Assembly (NCBI GenBank): GCA_963769665.1
Contig: CAVYMQ010000003.1
Span: 1,674,001-1,738,000, forward strand
Reading direction: 5' to 3'
Source of the DNA: JACCTU01 sp963769665
Lineage (GTDB): Bacteria; Actinomycetota; Thermoleophilia; Gaiellales; Gaiellaceae
Length of the DNA stretch: 64,000 nucleotides
The translations under genes and the position numbers were made by a program. The notes below the pieces were generated by a model. That model did no database searches and had not been told where the DNA came from. It saw only the letters and a list, made by a program, of their open reading frames with translations. Shown one piece after another: positions 51,263 to 60,403 of this stretch (within the stretch, counting starts at the first letter, position 1; each line of letters starts with the position of its first letter).

Positions 51263-52720
51263 ATGACCATGGACAACCGCACCCGCTGGATCGCGCTCTA
51301 CGTCCTCTGCCTGGGCGACATCATGATCGTCCTCGACGGCACGATCGTGAACGTCGCGCTGCCGTCGATCCGGGACGACCTCGGCTTCTCGCAGGAGTCG
51401 CTCGCGTGGATCGTCAACGCGTACCTGCTGACGTTCGGCGGCTTCCTGCTCCTGGGCGGCAGGCTCGGTGACCTCTTCGGCCACCGGCGGTTGTTCCTCA
51501 TCGGCATCGCGCTCTTCACCGCTGCGTCGCTCGGCTGCGGCCTCGCGAACTCGCAGGAGACCCTGATCGTCGGACGAGCCATTCAGGGCGTCGGCGGGGC
51601 GATCGTCTCCGCCGTTGCGCTGTCTCTGCTCATGCTCCTCTTCACCGACACGGCCGACCGCGCCAAGGCGATGGGCGTCTTCGGCTTCGTCCTCTCGGGC
51701 GGCGGGGTGATCGGCGTGCTCGCCGGGGGCATCCTCACCGACCTGCTCAGCTGGCACTGGATCTTCTTCATCAACCTGCCGGTCGGCATCACCGTCTTCG
51801 TCCTCTCGCTGCGCTTGCTGCCGGCCGAGCACGGGCCGGCCGCAACCGGCAAGGTCGACTACGCCGGCGCGATCACGGTGACCTCTGCGTTGATGCTCGC
51901 CGTCTACGCGATCGTGAACGGCAACGAGCAGGGGTGGGGTTCGGCCCAGACGCTCGGCATGCTCGGTTTGTCAGCCGCGCTCATCGCAGTCTTCCTCGTG
52001 ATCGAGTCGCGGGTCGCCTCTCCGCTCGTTCCGCTCAGCCTGTTCCGCAACCGCAACGTCTCGACGTCGAACGTCGTCGGCGTGCTCATGGCGGCGGGCA
52101 TGTTCTCCTACTTCTTCTTCTCCGCGCTGTACCTCCAGCTCGTGCTCGAGTACTCCCCGATGGAGGTCGGTCTCGCGTACCTCCCCGGCACCATCATCTG
52201 GGGCGCCTCCTCGCTGTTTCTGTCCCAGCGGCTCGTGATGCGCTACGGGATCAAGACGCCGCTGCTCGTCGGGCTCGGGCTGATGACGCTCGCGCTTGTC
52301 CTGCTCGCGCGCACGCCGGTTGACGGCAACTGGGCGATCGACATCCTCCCCGCGACGATCGCGCTCGGGATCGGCGCAGGGATCGCGTTCAACCCGATCC
52401 TCCTTGCCGCGATGAGCGGAGTCGAACCGGAGCAGGCAGGCCTCGCATCAGGAGTCGTCAACACGTCCTTCATGATGGGCGGCGCTGTCGGTCTGGCGAT
52501 CCTTGCCAGCCTCGCGGCATCGCGGAGCGACAACCAGCTTGCGTCAGGCGTGGACTCGCTTGTCGCGCTGAACGGCGGCTATCACCTCGCGTTCATCGTC
52601 GGCGCCGTGTTCCTCGTCGCGGCGGGTTCGGTCGCCGCGGTGCTGCTGGACGTCGAGGCACCGCAGGCGCACGGGGGCGAAGCGGCGCACGGTGCCCTTG
52701 CCGGGGCCGAGGTCGAGTGA
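51263..52720 (+). CDS. DHA2-family MFS drug efflux transporter
   Basis: About 485 aa with 14 predicted transmembrane helices. Motifs: LDGTIVNVALPSI in helix 1, GGRLGDLFGHRRLF (motif A) after helix 2, and the motif C-like GGGVIGVLAGGILTD in helix 5. It should export drugs or cations against proton flow. ATG 51263 follows AAAGGAC. Confidence 0.92.
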   Translation: MTMDNRTRWIALYVLCLGDIMIVLDGTIVNVALPSIRDDLGFSQESLAWIVNAYLLTFGGFLLLGGRLGDLFGHRRLFLIGIALFTAASLGCGLANSQETLIVGRAIQGVGGAIVSAVALSLLMLLFTDTADRAKAMGVFGFVLSGGGVIGVLAGGILTDLLSWHWIFFINLPVGITVFVLSLRLLPAEHGPAATGKVDYAGAITVTSALMLAVYAIVNGNEQGWGSAQTLGMLGLSAALIAVFLVIESRVASPLVPLSLFRNRNVSTSNVVGVLMAAGMFSYFFFSALYLQLVLEYSPMEVGLAYLPGTIIWGASSLFLSQRLVMRYGIKTPLLVGLGLMTLALVLLARTPVDGNWAIDILPATIALGIGAGIAFNPILLAAMSGVEPEQAGLASGVVNTSFMMGGAVGLAILASLAASRSDNQLASGVDSLVALNGGYHLAFIVGAVFLVAAGSVAAVLLDVEAPQAHGGEAAHGALAGAEVE

Positions 52721-52721
52721 C

Positions 52722-53021
52722 GTGGAGCTTGGCGAGGATCTCCAGCGGCTCGGCCTCACCGTTGGGCGGATCGTCGCCGTCGCGGAGCACGCCGGCGCTC
52801 GCGCTCCGTCATACGTCTTGACGATCGACCTCGGTGCGCAGGGACGCCACGAGTGCACCCTTCCGCGCGGCGAGTACGAAGCCGACGAGCTCGAGGGCGC
52901 GCAGGTGCTCTGCGCACGGCAGGCTGACGAGGTCCTCGTGGTCGCGGCTCACTCGCACGCGCACGGCGTCGTGCTGCTGCGACCGGACCGCGAGGTCGAG
53001 GATGGCTCGACGGTCGCCTAG
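52722..53021 (+). CDS. tRNA-binding-domain-like (EMAP/CsaA-type) small protein
   Basis: This 99-aa protein has the OB-fold-like pattern of small EMAP/CsaA proteins (LTVGRIVAVAEHAGA; SYVLTIDLGAQGRHECT). GTG 52722 lies 1 base after the MFS stop, implying co-expression. Confidence 0.65.
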   Translation: MELGEDLQRLGLTVGRIVAVAEHAGARAPSYVLTIDLGAQGRHECTLPRGEYEADELEGAQVLCARQADEVLVVAAHSHAHGVVLLRPDREVEDGSTVA

Positions 53022-53489
53022 CTAGCGCTCGACACAGGGGAGACGCTCGAGCAGCGTCGCGAGCGTTTCGAGCTCGTCCTCGGTGAGGTACTCCTCGAAC
53101 AGAGCGCGCACCGTGCCGACGTGCCCGCACGATGCCGCCGAGAGACGCTCACGCCCGAGCTCGGTCAGCTGTGCGTAGACGACTCGGAGGTCGGCGGGGC
53201 ACGAGGCCCGCTCGACCAGGCCGGCTGCCTCGAGCCCCTCGAGCAGGCGCGTCACGCCGGACGGCGTCAGGACGAGCCGTCGGGCCAGCTCGACGCGCTT
53301 CAGACGCCCTCCCTCGCTCTCCGAGAGCAGGGAGAGCGCTTCGTAGTCGTTGATCGTGAGCCCGTGCTCGTGGAGCTCGGTGCGCAGGAGGCGGGTCGTG
53401 GCTGCGTGCCCGCGCAGGAGCTGGGCCCACGCTCGGAGGGCGGGAGATGCCTGTGGTGGGGCGGTCTGGATTATTACTTGACGGCTCAA
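53022..53489 (-). CDS. MarR-family transcriptional regulator
   Basis: This 155-aa protein has a winged helix (NDYEALSLLSESEGG; RVELARRLVLTPSGVTRLLE) between helical dimer parts. It is divergent from the YceI operon and its start region overlaps that operon's -35 box, so it likely represses it. TTG 53489 is the apparent start. Confidence 0.88.
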   Translation of the reverse strand: MSRQVIIQTAPPQASPALRAWAQLLRGHAATTRLLRTELHEHGLTINDYEALSLLSESEGGRLKRVELARRLVLTPSGVTRLLEGLEAAGLVERASCPADLRVVYAQLTELGRERLSAASCGHVGTVRALFEEYLTEDELETLATLLERLPCVER

Positions 53490-53506
53490 ACATTCCTCGC
53501 TATATT
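53478..53506 (+). promoter_or_regulatory. Sigma-70-like promoter of the yceI operon
   Basis: TTGACG (53478-53483), a 17-base spacer and TATATT (53501-53506) form a near-consensus promoter facing the YceI gene. CTCAATAG occurs twice just downstream (near 53516 and 53532) and may be a MarR operator. Confidence 0.65.
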
Positions 53507-53548
53507 GCTTGCGCCCTCAATAGTAAACCACTCAATAGGAGGCCGCAA

Positions 53549-54094
53549 GTGAGCACCACCACAGAGACCCTGATCGCCCCGGCCGGCACCTGGCAGCTGG
53601 ATCCGGTGCACTCGCAGATTGGCTTCGAGATCGCCTACCTCTCGGGCACCTTCAAGGGCCAGTTCCGCGAGTTCGACGGCAAGCTCGTCGCGGACGGCGC
53701 CGACGCGACCCTCGAGGGCACCGTGCAGGTGGCCAGCGTGGACGTCAAGGACGACAACCTGGCCGCGCACCTGCAGTCGCCGGACTTCCTCGACGCCGAG
53801 CAGCACCCCGTGCTCGGATTTACGGCGACCGACATCGCGCTCGACGGCGAGAACGTCAACGTCCGCGGCGAGCTGACGATCAAGGGTGCCACGAAGCCGA
53901 CCGACGTGACCGGAACCGTCGCCGCGCCGCTGACGGACGCCTACGGGCGCGAGCGCATCAGGCTGACGCTGGCGACGACGATCGACCGCACCGCCTTCGG
54001 GGTCGACTGGAACATCGCGCTGCCGAGCGGCGAGCCGAGCCTGGCCGACGACGTCACGATCAACGCCGAGCTCTACTTCGTCAAGGCGGCGTAG
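53549..54094 (+). CDS. YceI-family lipocalin-like protein
   Basis: This 181-aa protein has the YceI pattern (WQLDPVHSQIGFEIAYLSG; LTIKGATKPTDVTGTV). It lacks a signal peptide and so is probably a cytosolic isoprenoid- or lipid-binding protein. GTG 53549 follows TAGGAGG. It leads a three-gene cluster. Confidence 0.9.
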   Translation: MSTTTETLIAPAGTWQLDPVHSQIGFEIAYLSGTFKGQFREFDGKLVADGADATLEGTVQVASVDVKDDNLAAHLQSPDFLDAEQHPVLGFTATDIALDGENVNVRGELTIKGATKPTDVTGTVAAPLTDAYGRERIRLTLATTIDRTAFGVDWNIALPSGEPSLADDVTINAELYFVKAA

Positions 54095-54098
54095 CGAG

Positions 54099-54665
54099 AT
54101 GCGCGTCCTCGCCATCCCCGGCAGCCTTCGCAACGACTCGTACAACGCGAAGCTGCTCTACAACTCGGCGGAGCTGTTCCCGGAGGACGTCGTCCTCGAT
54201 CTCTGGGGCGGGCTGAAGGACGTGCCACCGTACGACGAGGACGACGACGGCGTGGACGCGCCCGCCGCGGTCGCTGAGCTTCGCGACGCGATCGCGCGGG
54301 CGGACGCCGTCCTGATCGCGACCCCGGAGTACAACAGCTCGATTCCGGGGCAGCTTAAGAACGCGTTCGACTGGGTGTCGCGCCCGATCGCGACGAACCC
54401 GATGCGCAACAAGCCGGTCGCCGTGATCGGCGCGAGCACGAGCGCGTTCGGCGGCGTGTGGGCGCAGGCCGAGCTCCGCAAGGTGCTCGCCGCGCTCGGA
54501 GCCCGCGTGCTCGAGGTCGAGCTCGCCGTGCCGCACGCGCACGAGAGTTTCGACGAGCGCGGACGGCTCACCGACGGCAACTTCGTCGAGCAGCTCACGG
54601 CCGTTGCGGATTCGATCGTGCTCGCCGTCGCGGAGCGCGCCGCGCGTCTCGAAGTCACCGCGTAG
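54099..54665 (+). CDS. NADPH-dependent FMN reductase
   Basis: This 188-aa protein has the flavodoxin-like phosphate loop PGSLRNDSYNAKLL and the family motif PEYNSSIPGQLKNAFDW. It reduces FMN or quinones and azo dyes with NAD(P)H. It lies 4 bases after YceI. Confidence 0.9.
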   Translation: MRVLAIPGSLRNDSYNAKLLYNSAELFPEDVVLDLWGGLKDVPPYDEDDDGVDAPAAVAELRDAIARADAVLIATPEYNSSIPGQLKNAFDWVSRPIATNPMRNKPVAVIGASTSAFGGVWAQAELRKVLAALGARVLEVELAVPHAHESFDERGRLTDGNFVEQLTAVADSIVLAVAERAARLEVTA

Positions 54666-54674
54666 GCTTCCGCC

Positions 54675-55091
54675 GTGTCCGAGTTGCCGCTGACCGGCGG
54701 ATGCCTCTGCGGCGCTGTGCGCTTCGAGGTGACGGATCCGCTCGTCTCTTCCGGCTACTGCCACTGCACGCGCTGCCAGCGCCGGACCGGTACGGCCGCG
54801 TCGCCGGGTGCGCGGATCGCGCCTGGCTCGCTGCGTGTGCTCACGGGCGAGGAGCACATTCGTGCGTACGAGCCCGAAGAGGGCTTCGCCAAGGTGTTTT
54901 GCACGGCGTGCGGGTCATCGCTCTGGAGCCGAAGCCAGGAGGATCCCGACGTCATCTCGATCAGGCTCGGCGCGTTCGACGGCGATCCGGGGATCCGCCC
55001 GACGTATCGCCAGTTCGTCGCGTACGCGGCACCGTGGGAAGCGATCCCGGACGACGGGCTCGAGCGGTTCCCCGAGAGCCGTCCGCGCTAG
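54675..55091 (+). CDS. GFA-family (Gfa-like) zinc protein
   Basis: This 138-aa protein has the two CxxC-type zinc sites of the glutathione-dependent formaldehyde-activating family (GGCLCGAVRFEV; YCHCTRCQR; FCTACGSSLW). Members bind zinc and act on thiol adducts. It converges with the LtrA gene. Confidence 0.88.
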   Translation: MSELPLTGGCLCGAVRFEVTDPLVSSGYCHCTRCQRRTGTAASPGARIAPGSLRVLTGEEHIRAYEPEEGFAKVFCTACGSSLWSRSQEDPDVISIRLGAFDGDPGIRPTYRQFVAYAAPWEAIPDDGLERFPESRPR

Positions 55092-56245
55092 TGCTGCGTC
55101 GGGCCGGAGCGAACCTCGGCCCGGAACTCACGAATGCGGATCGTCTCGGCAACGAGGCCCGCGACGAGGCAGGCGACCACGAGCGCCATCAACGCAAGCC
55201 CGGGCGCGTTCGGTAAGAGGATGACCGCGGCGAGCGCGGTGCCCGCTGCGGCGACACGTTCCCAGGCGATGCGGTTGAGGACCCGGTAGCGCGCGAGCGC
55301 AAAGCCGAGCAGGAAGAAGCCGATGCCGGCGCCCAGCGCGAAGCGCCCCGCGCCGGTCAGCGGGTCCCCGGGGTGCGCGACCGTCTTCTTCGCCGCGACC
55401 GCGAAGAAGATGATCCCCAGCACGATCGGGTAGTGGCACAGCGTGAAGATGTCTCGAGCCATCGGCCCCCGCTGCTCGGGGGTCTGACGGCGCAAGGTGC
55501 GGGTCATGACCGCGGCGGTGAAGTCGAAGTAGGCCCACCAGATCGCGGCCACGCCGACGAAGGCGACAGCGAGCGAAAGCGCGAACGCGGCGTCGCGCGT
55601 GTGGTCCGCGAGCCCCGACCCGATCGCGACGATCGACTCGCCGAGCGCGATGATGATGAACAGCGCGTAGCGCTCGGCGAAGTGGTCCGGTGAGACGCGG
55701 AAGCCCGCACCTTCGCCGGCGCGGAGCGTTCCGAGCACGTCGAGTGCGAGCCCCGCGCACCAGAACACGATCAGGAGCTCGCCCCCGAGCAGCCCACCGA
55801 CCAGCGCGAGTGCGGGGGAGATCGCGAACCACGGAGCGAGCGCGAGGACCGCCCGTCGCTGCTCTCGGTCGTCTCGGAGGCCGCCGATGTACAGCGCCAG
55901 GTTGAGCAGCCGCACGATCACGTACGGGACGACGAACCAGAGCGTCTGGTCTCCGAACGCGTCGGGAACCGCCACCGCCATCCCGAAGCTCGCTCCCATC
56001 GCGGCGAGGTACCCGAGCCGGAGCGGCGGGCGGCCGAGGTCGATTGCGTTCGTCGCCCACGCGTAGCCCGACCAGGCCCAGTAGACCATCGCCAGGACGA
56101 GGGCGGCCTTCGCGTAGCCGGCCGCCGTAGGCTCGGCGAGCATCAGCGAGGCCACCTGCGTGATCGCGAAGACGAAGACCAGGTCGAAGAAGAGCTCGAG
56201 GTAAGACGTCCGGCGCTCGGTCTCCTGGGCGGTCGCCGCTTCCAT
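55088..56245 (-). CDS. ltrA: LtrA-family low-temperature-requirement membrane protein
   Basis: This 385-aa protein has about ten transmembrane helices. The conserved segments SYLELFFDLVFVFAITQ at the start and SPDHFAERYALFIIIALGE in the middle identify the LtrA family, of unknown transport role. Confidence 0.9.
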   Translation of the reverse strand: MEAATAQETERRTSYLELFFDLVFVFAITQVASLMLAEPTAAGYAKAALVLAMVYWAWSGYAWATNAIDLGRPPLRLGYLAAMGASFGMAVAVPDAFGDQTLWFVVPYVIVRLLNLALYIGGLRDDREQRRAVLALAPWFAISPALALVGGLLGGELLIVFWCAGLALDVLGTLRAGEGAGFRVSPDHFAERYALFIIIALGESIVAIGSGLADHTRDAAFALSLAVAFVGVAAIWWAYFDFTAAVMTRTLRRQTPEQRGPMARDIFTLCHYPIVLGIIFFAVAAKKTVAHPGDPLTGAGRFALGAGIGFFLLGFALARYRVLNRIAWERVAAAGTALAAVILLPNAPGLALMALVVACLVAGLVAETIRIREFRAEVRSGPTQH

Positions 56246-56327
56246 CGGGCGATCGTACGCCTGTCCGAATCGGCGACAGCAAGTGGAGTACGCTGGCCTT
56301 GTCTCTCGATCAAGAGGTGAACCGCGC

Positions 56328-57245
56328 ATGAACAAGCCGCGCATCTTCCTCGGGTCGTCGGGCAAGCAGGCGAAACTGCTCCAGGCGATCACGCGCGGGC
56401 TCGAGGACGTCGCCGACGTCGAGCCCTGGACGACCACTTTCAATCCGGGGCGATCCACGCTCGACCGGCTCGTCGAGCTCTCCCAGGAGGTCGACTTCGC
56501 GGCATTCGTGTTCGCGCAGGACGACTGGACCATGACGGAGGCGTCCGAGTCGGGGCAGGCGTCGCCGCGCGACAACGTGGTGTTCGAGGCCGGGCTGTTC
56601 GGCGGCGCGCTCGGCATGCGGCGCACGTTCATCCTCCACGCGAACGGTTCGAAGCTGCCGAGCGATCTGCTCGGGCTGACCTCCGTCCGCTACGACCCGA
56701 CCACCGGCCCGGCGGAAGTGCGCGCGATCAACCAGAAGCTCCGTAAGGCGATCGAGACCGAGGGTCGTCGCGGGCCGGTCGAGGGGCTGTGGTGGCAGCT
56801 CTCGCTCACCGTGCGAACCGACGACGAGCCGTCGGCGGTGAGCCTTCTGCGGATCGCGCGGGACCGCGACGGTGGCCTGACCGTGAACGGCCGGGCCTGG
56901 CAGGAGGACGGCACGCTGTCGGCCCGCTACTGGAGCGAGGCAGCAAAGGAGCGCAGGGATCCGGCCGGCATCCTCTACTTCTGGAAGGGGGAGCGCCCTC
57001 GGCACCCGAATGCCCCGCAGCTCGAGGGCACCGGCGAGATCAGGGTGGAGACCACCGACCGGGCCACCGGGTACTGGACGACACGGTCGGATCGCGACGC
57101 GGCGCTGAATGCCCGAACCGCCGGCGTCTACCTCCGAGCCGACCCGTCGGACCTCCAGGTACTGGACGAAGGGAACGAAGAGGAGCGCGCCCAGCTGATC
57201 GCGCAGCGTCTCCAGGAGTGGAAGGCGGCTGCGAACGCTTACTGA
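56328..57245 (+). CDS. TIR-like (CAP12/Pycsar-type) domain protein
   Basis: This 305-aa protein starts with the TIR-like PF10137 pattern: RIFLGSSGKQAKLLQA, FAAFVFAQDDW, and SPRDNVVFEAGLFGGALG (about 82-99). This domain is an NAD+-cleaving or nucleotide-binding effector in anti-phage systems. Residues 155-290 form an additional beta-rich, tryptophan-containing domain (LTVNGRAWQEDG; STLSARYW) of a kind I do not recognise, perhaps a ligand-sensing barrel. ATG 56328 follows AAGAGGTG. It is outside the island. Confidence 0.85.
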   Translation: MNKPRIFLGSSGKQAKLLQAITRGLEDVADVEPWTTTFNPGRSTLDRLVELSQEVDFAAFVFAQDDWTMTEASESGQASPRDNVVFEAGLFGGALGMRRTFILHANGSKLPSDLLGLTSVRYDPTTGPAEVRAINQKLRKAIETEGRRGPVEGLWWQLSLTVRTDDEPSAVSLLRIARDRDGGLTVNGRAWQEDGTLSARYWSEAAKERRDPAGILYFWKGERPRHPNAPQLEGTGEIRVETTDRATGYWTTRSDRDAALNARTAGVYLRADPSDLQVLDEGNEEERAQLIAQRLQEWKAAANAY

Positions 57246-57261
57246 GCGAAAGGAGCTAGTG

Positions 57262-58119
57262 ATGGCATCTATTTCTGAGCGCGAGAACAGGGAGATCGAG
57301 GCGGCAAACGCCTCCGGCAGCACTCCGGTCGTCTTCATCCACGGCCTCTGGCTGCTGCCGAGCAGCTGGGCCAACTGGGCGAACTTGTTCAAGCAGGCCG
57401 GGTACGCGCCGCTGACGCCGGACTGGCCGGACGATCCGGAAACCATCGAGGAGGCGCGAGCGAACCCGGACGTCTTCGCCAAGAAGACGCTGAAGCAGGT
57501 TGCCGACCACACGGCCGACGTGATCGGCAAGCTCGAGCGGAAACCCGCCGTGATGGGGCACTCGACCGGCGGGTTGCTGGCTCAGATGCTCGCCGGCCGT
57601 GGGCTCTCGGCGGCCACGGTTGCCGTCGACCCGGGCGTGTTTCGAGGCGTCCTGCCGCTGCCTCCCTCCGTGCTCAAGGTGGCGGGGCCCTTCCTGGTGA
57701 ACCCCCGCTATCGAGGCCGCGCGATCACGCTCACCTTCGACCAGTTCAAGTACGGCTGGACGAACGCCCTCGAAGAGGACGAGGCGAAGCGCCTGTACGA
57801 CACCTACCACGTGGCCGGGTCGGGGATCGCCCTGATCCAGATGGGCAACGCCAACCTCAATCCGTGGACCGAGTCGAAGGTCGACACGAAGAACCCCGAT
57901 CGGGGCCCGCTGCTGATCCTCGACGGCGAGAAGGACCACACGGTTCCGTGGGCGATCGCCAACGCCTCGTACAAGAAGCAGAAGCGCAACCCGGGCGTGA
58001 CGGAGATCAAGAAGCTGCCCAACCGCGGCCACTCGCTGACGATCGACCACGGCTGGCAGGAGGTCGCGCAGACCGCGCTCGACTTCGTGAAGCGGTTCGT
58101 TCCGGCCAAGCCGAGCTAG
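57262..58119 (+). CDS. Alpha/beta hydrolase
   Basis: This 285-aa protein has the nucleophile elbow GHSTGG, the oxyanion-hole entry VVFIHGLW near residue 25, an Asp in LLILDGEKDHTVPW and His in NRGHSLTID. It should hydrolyse esters, lactones or similar bonds. It starts 16 bases after the TIR-like gene with AAGGAG before ATG 57262, so they are co-transcribed. Confidence 0.9.
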   Translation: MASISERENREIEAANASGSTPVVFIHGLWLLPSSWANWANLFKQAGYAPLTPDWPDDPETIEEARANPDVFAKKTLKQVADHTADVIGKLERKPAVMGHSTGGLLAQMLAGRGLSAATVAVDPGVFRGVLPLPPSVLKVAGPFLVNPRYRGRAITLTFDQFKYGWTNALEEDEAKRLYDTYHVAGSGIALIQMGNANLNPWTESKVDTKNPDRGPLLILDGEKDHTVPWAIANASYKKQKRNPGVTEIKKLPNRGHSLTIDHGWQEVAQTALDFVKRFVPAKPS

Positions 58120-58182
58120 CCCGCGTCGCGGGAGAAAGCTTCGAGCGCCACCTGTCCGAAACGGACGGTACGGTCCTGCCCC

Positions 58183-58854
58183 GTGCGCCTGATCGTCGCT
58201 CGCTGCGAGGTCACCTACACCGGCCGGCTCTCGGCCTATCTGCCCGAGTCGACGCGCTTGCTCATCGTCAAAGACGACGGAGCGGTCCTCGTCCACGCGG
58301 ACGCAGGTGGGTACAAGCCGCTGAACTGGATGACGCCGCCGACGGTGGTCGAGGAGTCCGGCGACCTGATCGTCGTGCGGAAGCGGCAGGGTCGCACGGA
58401 GGACCGGCTGGAGATCCGCCTCGTGGAGGTGCTCAGCGACCAGCAGCACGACATGGGGGAGGCGGCCGGGCTCGAGAAGGACGGCGTCGAACGCGACCTC
58501 CAGCTCGAGCTCGCGGCGCAGCCGCACGCGATCGAGGAGGAGCTCCGGCTCGTTCGGCGGGAGTGGCCGACCGACATCGGCCCCGTCGACCTGATGTGCC
58601 GCGACTGCGACGACCAGTGGGTCGCGGTCGAGATCAAGCGCATCGCGACAATGGACGCGGTCGAGCAGCTGTCGCGCTACCTCGAGCGGATCCGGCTCGA
58701 CCCCGCGATGGCCGGCTGCCGCGGCATCCTGGTCGCGCAGAAGGTGCGCCCGCAGGCGGCAACGCTCGCGGACGCGAGGGGCATCCTCACGCGAGAAGTC
58801 GACCTCGACCTGCTCCGGGGCCGGCGCGAGCCCGATCTGACGCTCTTCGCGTAG
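58183..58854 (+). CDS. nucS: Mismatch-specific endonuclease NucS/EndoMS
   Basis: This 223-aa protein has an N-terminal beta-rich dimer domain and a C-terminal restriction-like nuclease core with GPVDLMCRDCDDQWVAVEIKR (Asp, Glu and Lys of the catalytic set). In actinobacteria without MutS/MutL, NucS cuts both strands at mismatches. GTG start. Confidence 0.92.
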   Translation: MRLIVARCEVTYTGRLSAYLPESTRLLIVKDDGAVLVHADAGGYKPLNWMTPPTVVEESGDLIVVRKRQGRTEDRLEIRLVEVLSDQQHDMGEAAGLEKDGVERDLQLELAAQPHAIEEELRLVRREWPTDIGPVDLMCRDCDDQWVAVEIKRIATMDAVEQLSRYLERIRLDPAMAGCRGILVAQKVRPQAATLADARGILTREVDLDLLRGRREPDLTLFA

Positions 58855-58916
58855 GGTCGAAAAACGGCTGCTCCGTTCGTCTAAGGAACAACGGAGCCCT
58901 TTTGGAAGGAGTCGAG

Positions 58917-59270
58917 ATGGCGGACAAGCTCGTCCACTTCGAGGTCGTCGGCAAGGACGGCCCGAAGCTCATGCAGTTCTACGGCCAGCTGTTCGGCTGG
59001 ACCGTGAACGCGGACAACCCCATGAACTACGGCATGGTCGACGCCGCGGAGTCGGGCATCGGCGGCGGGATCAGCGCCGCACAGGAGGGGAGCGACGGCC
59101 ACCTCACGTTCTACGTCGGCGTCGACGACCTGCAGGCGACGCTCGACAAGGCCGAGAGCCTCGGCGGCAAGACGGTCGTGCCCCCGATGGAGATTCCGAA
59201 CGTCGTCACCTTCGCGATGTTCACCGACCCCGAGGGACACCTCGTCGGGCTGGTGGACAACAGCAGCTAG
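58917..59270 (+). CDS. VOC/glyoxalase-family protein
   Basis: This 117-aa protein has the VOC pattern (VHFEVVGKDGPKLMQFYGQL; FTDPEGHLVGLVDNS). GAAGGAG precedes the ATG. The substrate is unknown. Confidence 0.85.
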   Translation: MADKLVHFEVVGKDGPKLMQFYGQLFGWTVNADNPMNYGMVDAAESGIGGGISAAQEGSDGHLTFYVGVDDLQATLDKAESLGGKTVVPPMEIPNVVTFAMFTDPEGHLVGLVDNSS

Positions 59271-59848
59271 ACGCGGCGGCGCAGCACGCTGACGTTGCCT
59301 TCGCGGCCGAGCAGCCAGTCTCGCTCGGCCGACTCGAAGAACCGGGCCGCCGTCGCGCGGCCCGGTTCTCCGAGCAGCACCTCACCCGTCAGCTGTGGCA
59401 GGAGCTCGAGCAACGCGTCGACGTTCCGCGGCTCGTAGAGCACATCGGCGCAAAGCACGAGGTCGAACGGCGCGCGCGCGAGCAACTCGGCGGGGCGAGA
59501 CCAATCGGCGAGCAGGGTCTCGACGTTCGCGCCGTTTCGCTGGGCGTTTCGGCGCGTGACCTCGAGCGCTTCGGGCGCCCAGTCGGTGGCGAGGACCTCA
59601 GCGCCTCCGAGCGCGGCGGCGATGCTCGGAAGGCCGAGGCCGCAGCCGAGCTCCAGTACGCGCTGCCCGCGGACGTCCCGCGCGGCCACGACTGCGGCGA
59701 GCGCGACGCCGCTCGACCAGAGCTCTGCCCAGTACGGCATGAACTCGTCGTCGAAGCGGGCCTCGTCGATCATCGCGTCCGGGTCCGGCGGCCTGAGGAT
59801 GCTCAGGCGAAGCGGCCCGGCCTCGATCACGTCCTCGACGAGCTCCAA
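59267..59848 (-). CDS. SAM-dependent methyltransferase (Nnt1/methyltransf_16-like)
   Basis: About 193 aa with the SAM loop VLELGCGLGLPSIAAALGG and the acidic LADWS/LVLCADVLY. The layout resembles the small lysine/protein methyltransferase-16 type. TTG 59848 is a likely start, just after the YqgE stop. Confidence 0.85.
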   Translation of the reverse strand: MELVEDVIEAGPLRLSILRPPDPDAMIDEARFDDEFMPYWAELWSSGVALAAVVAARDVRGQRVLELGCGLGLPSIAAALGGAEVLATDWAPEALEVTRRNAQRNGANVETLLADWSRPAELLARAPFDLVLCADVLYEPRNVDALLELLPQLTGEVLLGEPGRATAARFFESAERDWLLGREGNVSVLRRRV

Positions 59849-59853
59849 CGCGG

Positions 59854-60402
59854 TCAGTTCATCGACGGGTCGATCGGCATCGTCGCGAGGAGCGCGAAAT
59901 CCGAGCGGCCCTGGCGGCGAAGCACCGAGCTCCACAGCTCTTCGTCCTCGTCGCCGAAGACGTCCTCGCGCTCTGCCGCGACGACGATCCAGCCGTCGGC
60001 CTCGAGCTCGGCGTCGAGCTGGCCGGCGCTCCAGCCGGCGTAGCCTGCGAAGACGCGCGCACGGCCGGTCACTTCGGCGGCGACATCGATCTCGGTGTCT
60101 CCCCGGACGAAGCCGACGTTCTCGAAGATCGTCGCGGCCGACTCGTCCGGATCCTCGAACTCCGCGACGACGAGCACCGAGTGCTGGTCGACCGGTCCGC
60201 CGACGAACACGGGGGCATCGTCGGGGACGAGCGGAGCGAGCCCTGGGACCGCCTCGTTGACGGTCGTCTCTGCCGGCCGGTTCAGCACGAGCCCGAGCGC
60301 ACCGTCGTCGTCGTGCTCGGTCACGAGGACGACCGCGCGCCGGAAGTGCGGGTCGAACAGCGCGGCCCCGGCGACGAGCAGCTTTCCCTTCAGGGATCCC
60401 AT
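59854..60402 (-). CDS. yqgE: YqgE/AlgH-family protein (UPF0301)
   Basis: This 182-aa protein matches UPF0301: KGKLLVAGAALFDPHFRRAV, GLVLNRPAET, FVGGPV, ARVFAGYAGWSAGQLDAEL. The function in the cell is unknown. ATG 60402 is chosen; the thioredoxin-like gene ends 1 base before. Confidence 0.92.
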   Translation of the reverse strand: MGSLKGKLLVAGAALFDPHFRRAVVLVTEHDDDGALGLVLNRPAETTVNEAVPGLAPLVPDDAPVFVGGPVDQHSVLVVAEFEDPDESAATIFENVGFVRGDTEIDVAAEVTGRARVFAGYAGWSAGQLDAELEADGWIVVAAEREDVFGDEDEELWSSVLRRQGRSDFALLATMPIDPSMN

Positions 60403-60403
60403 G

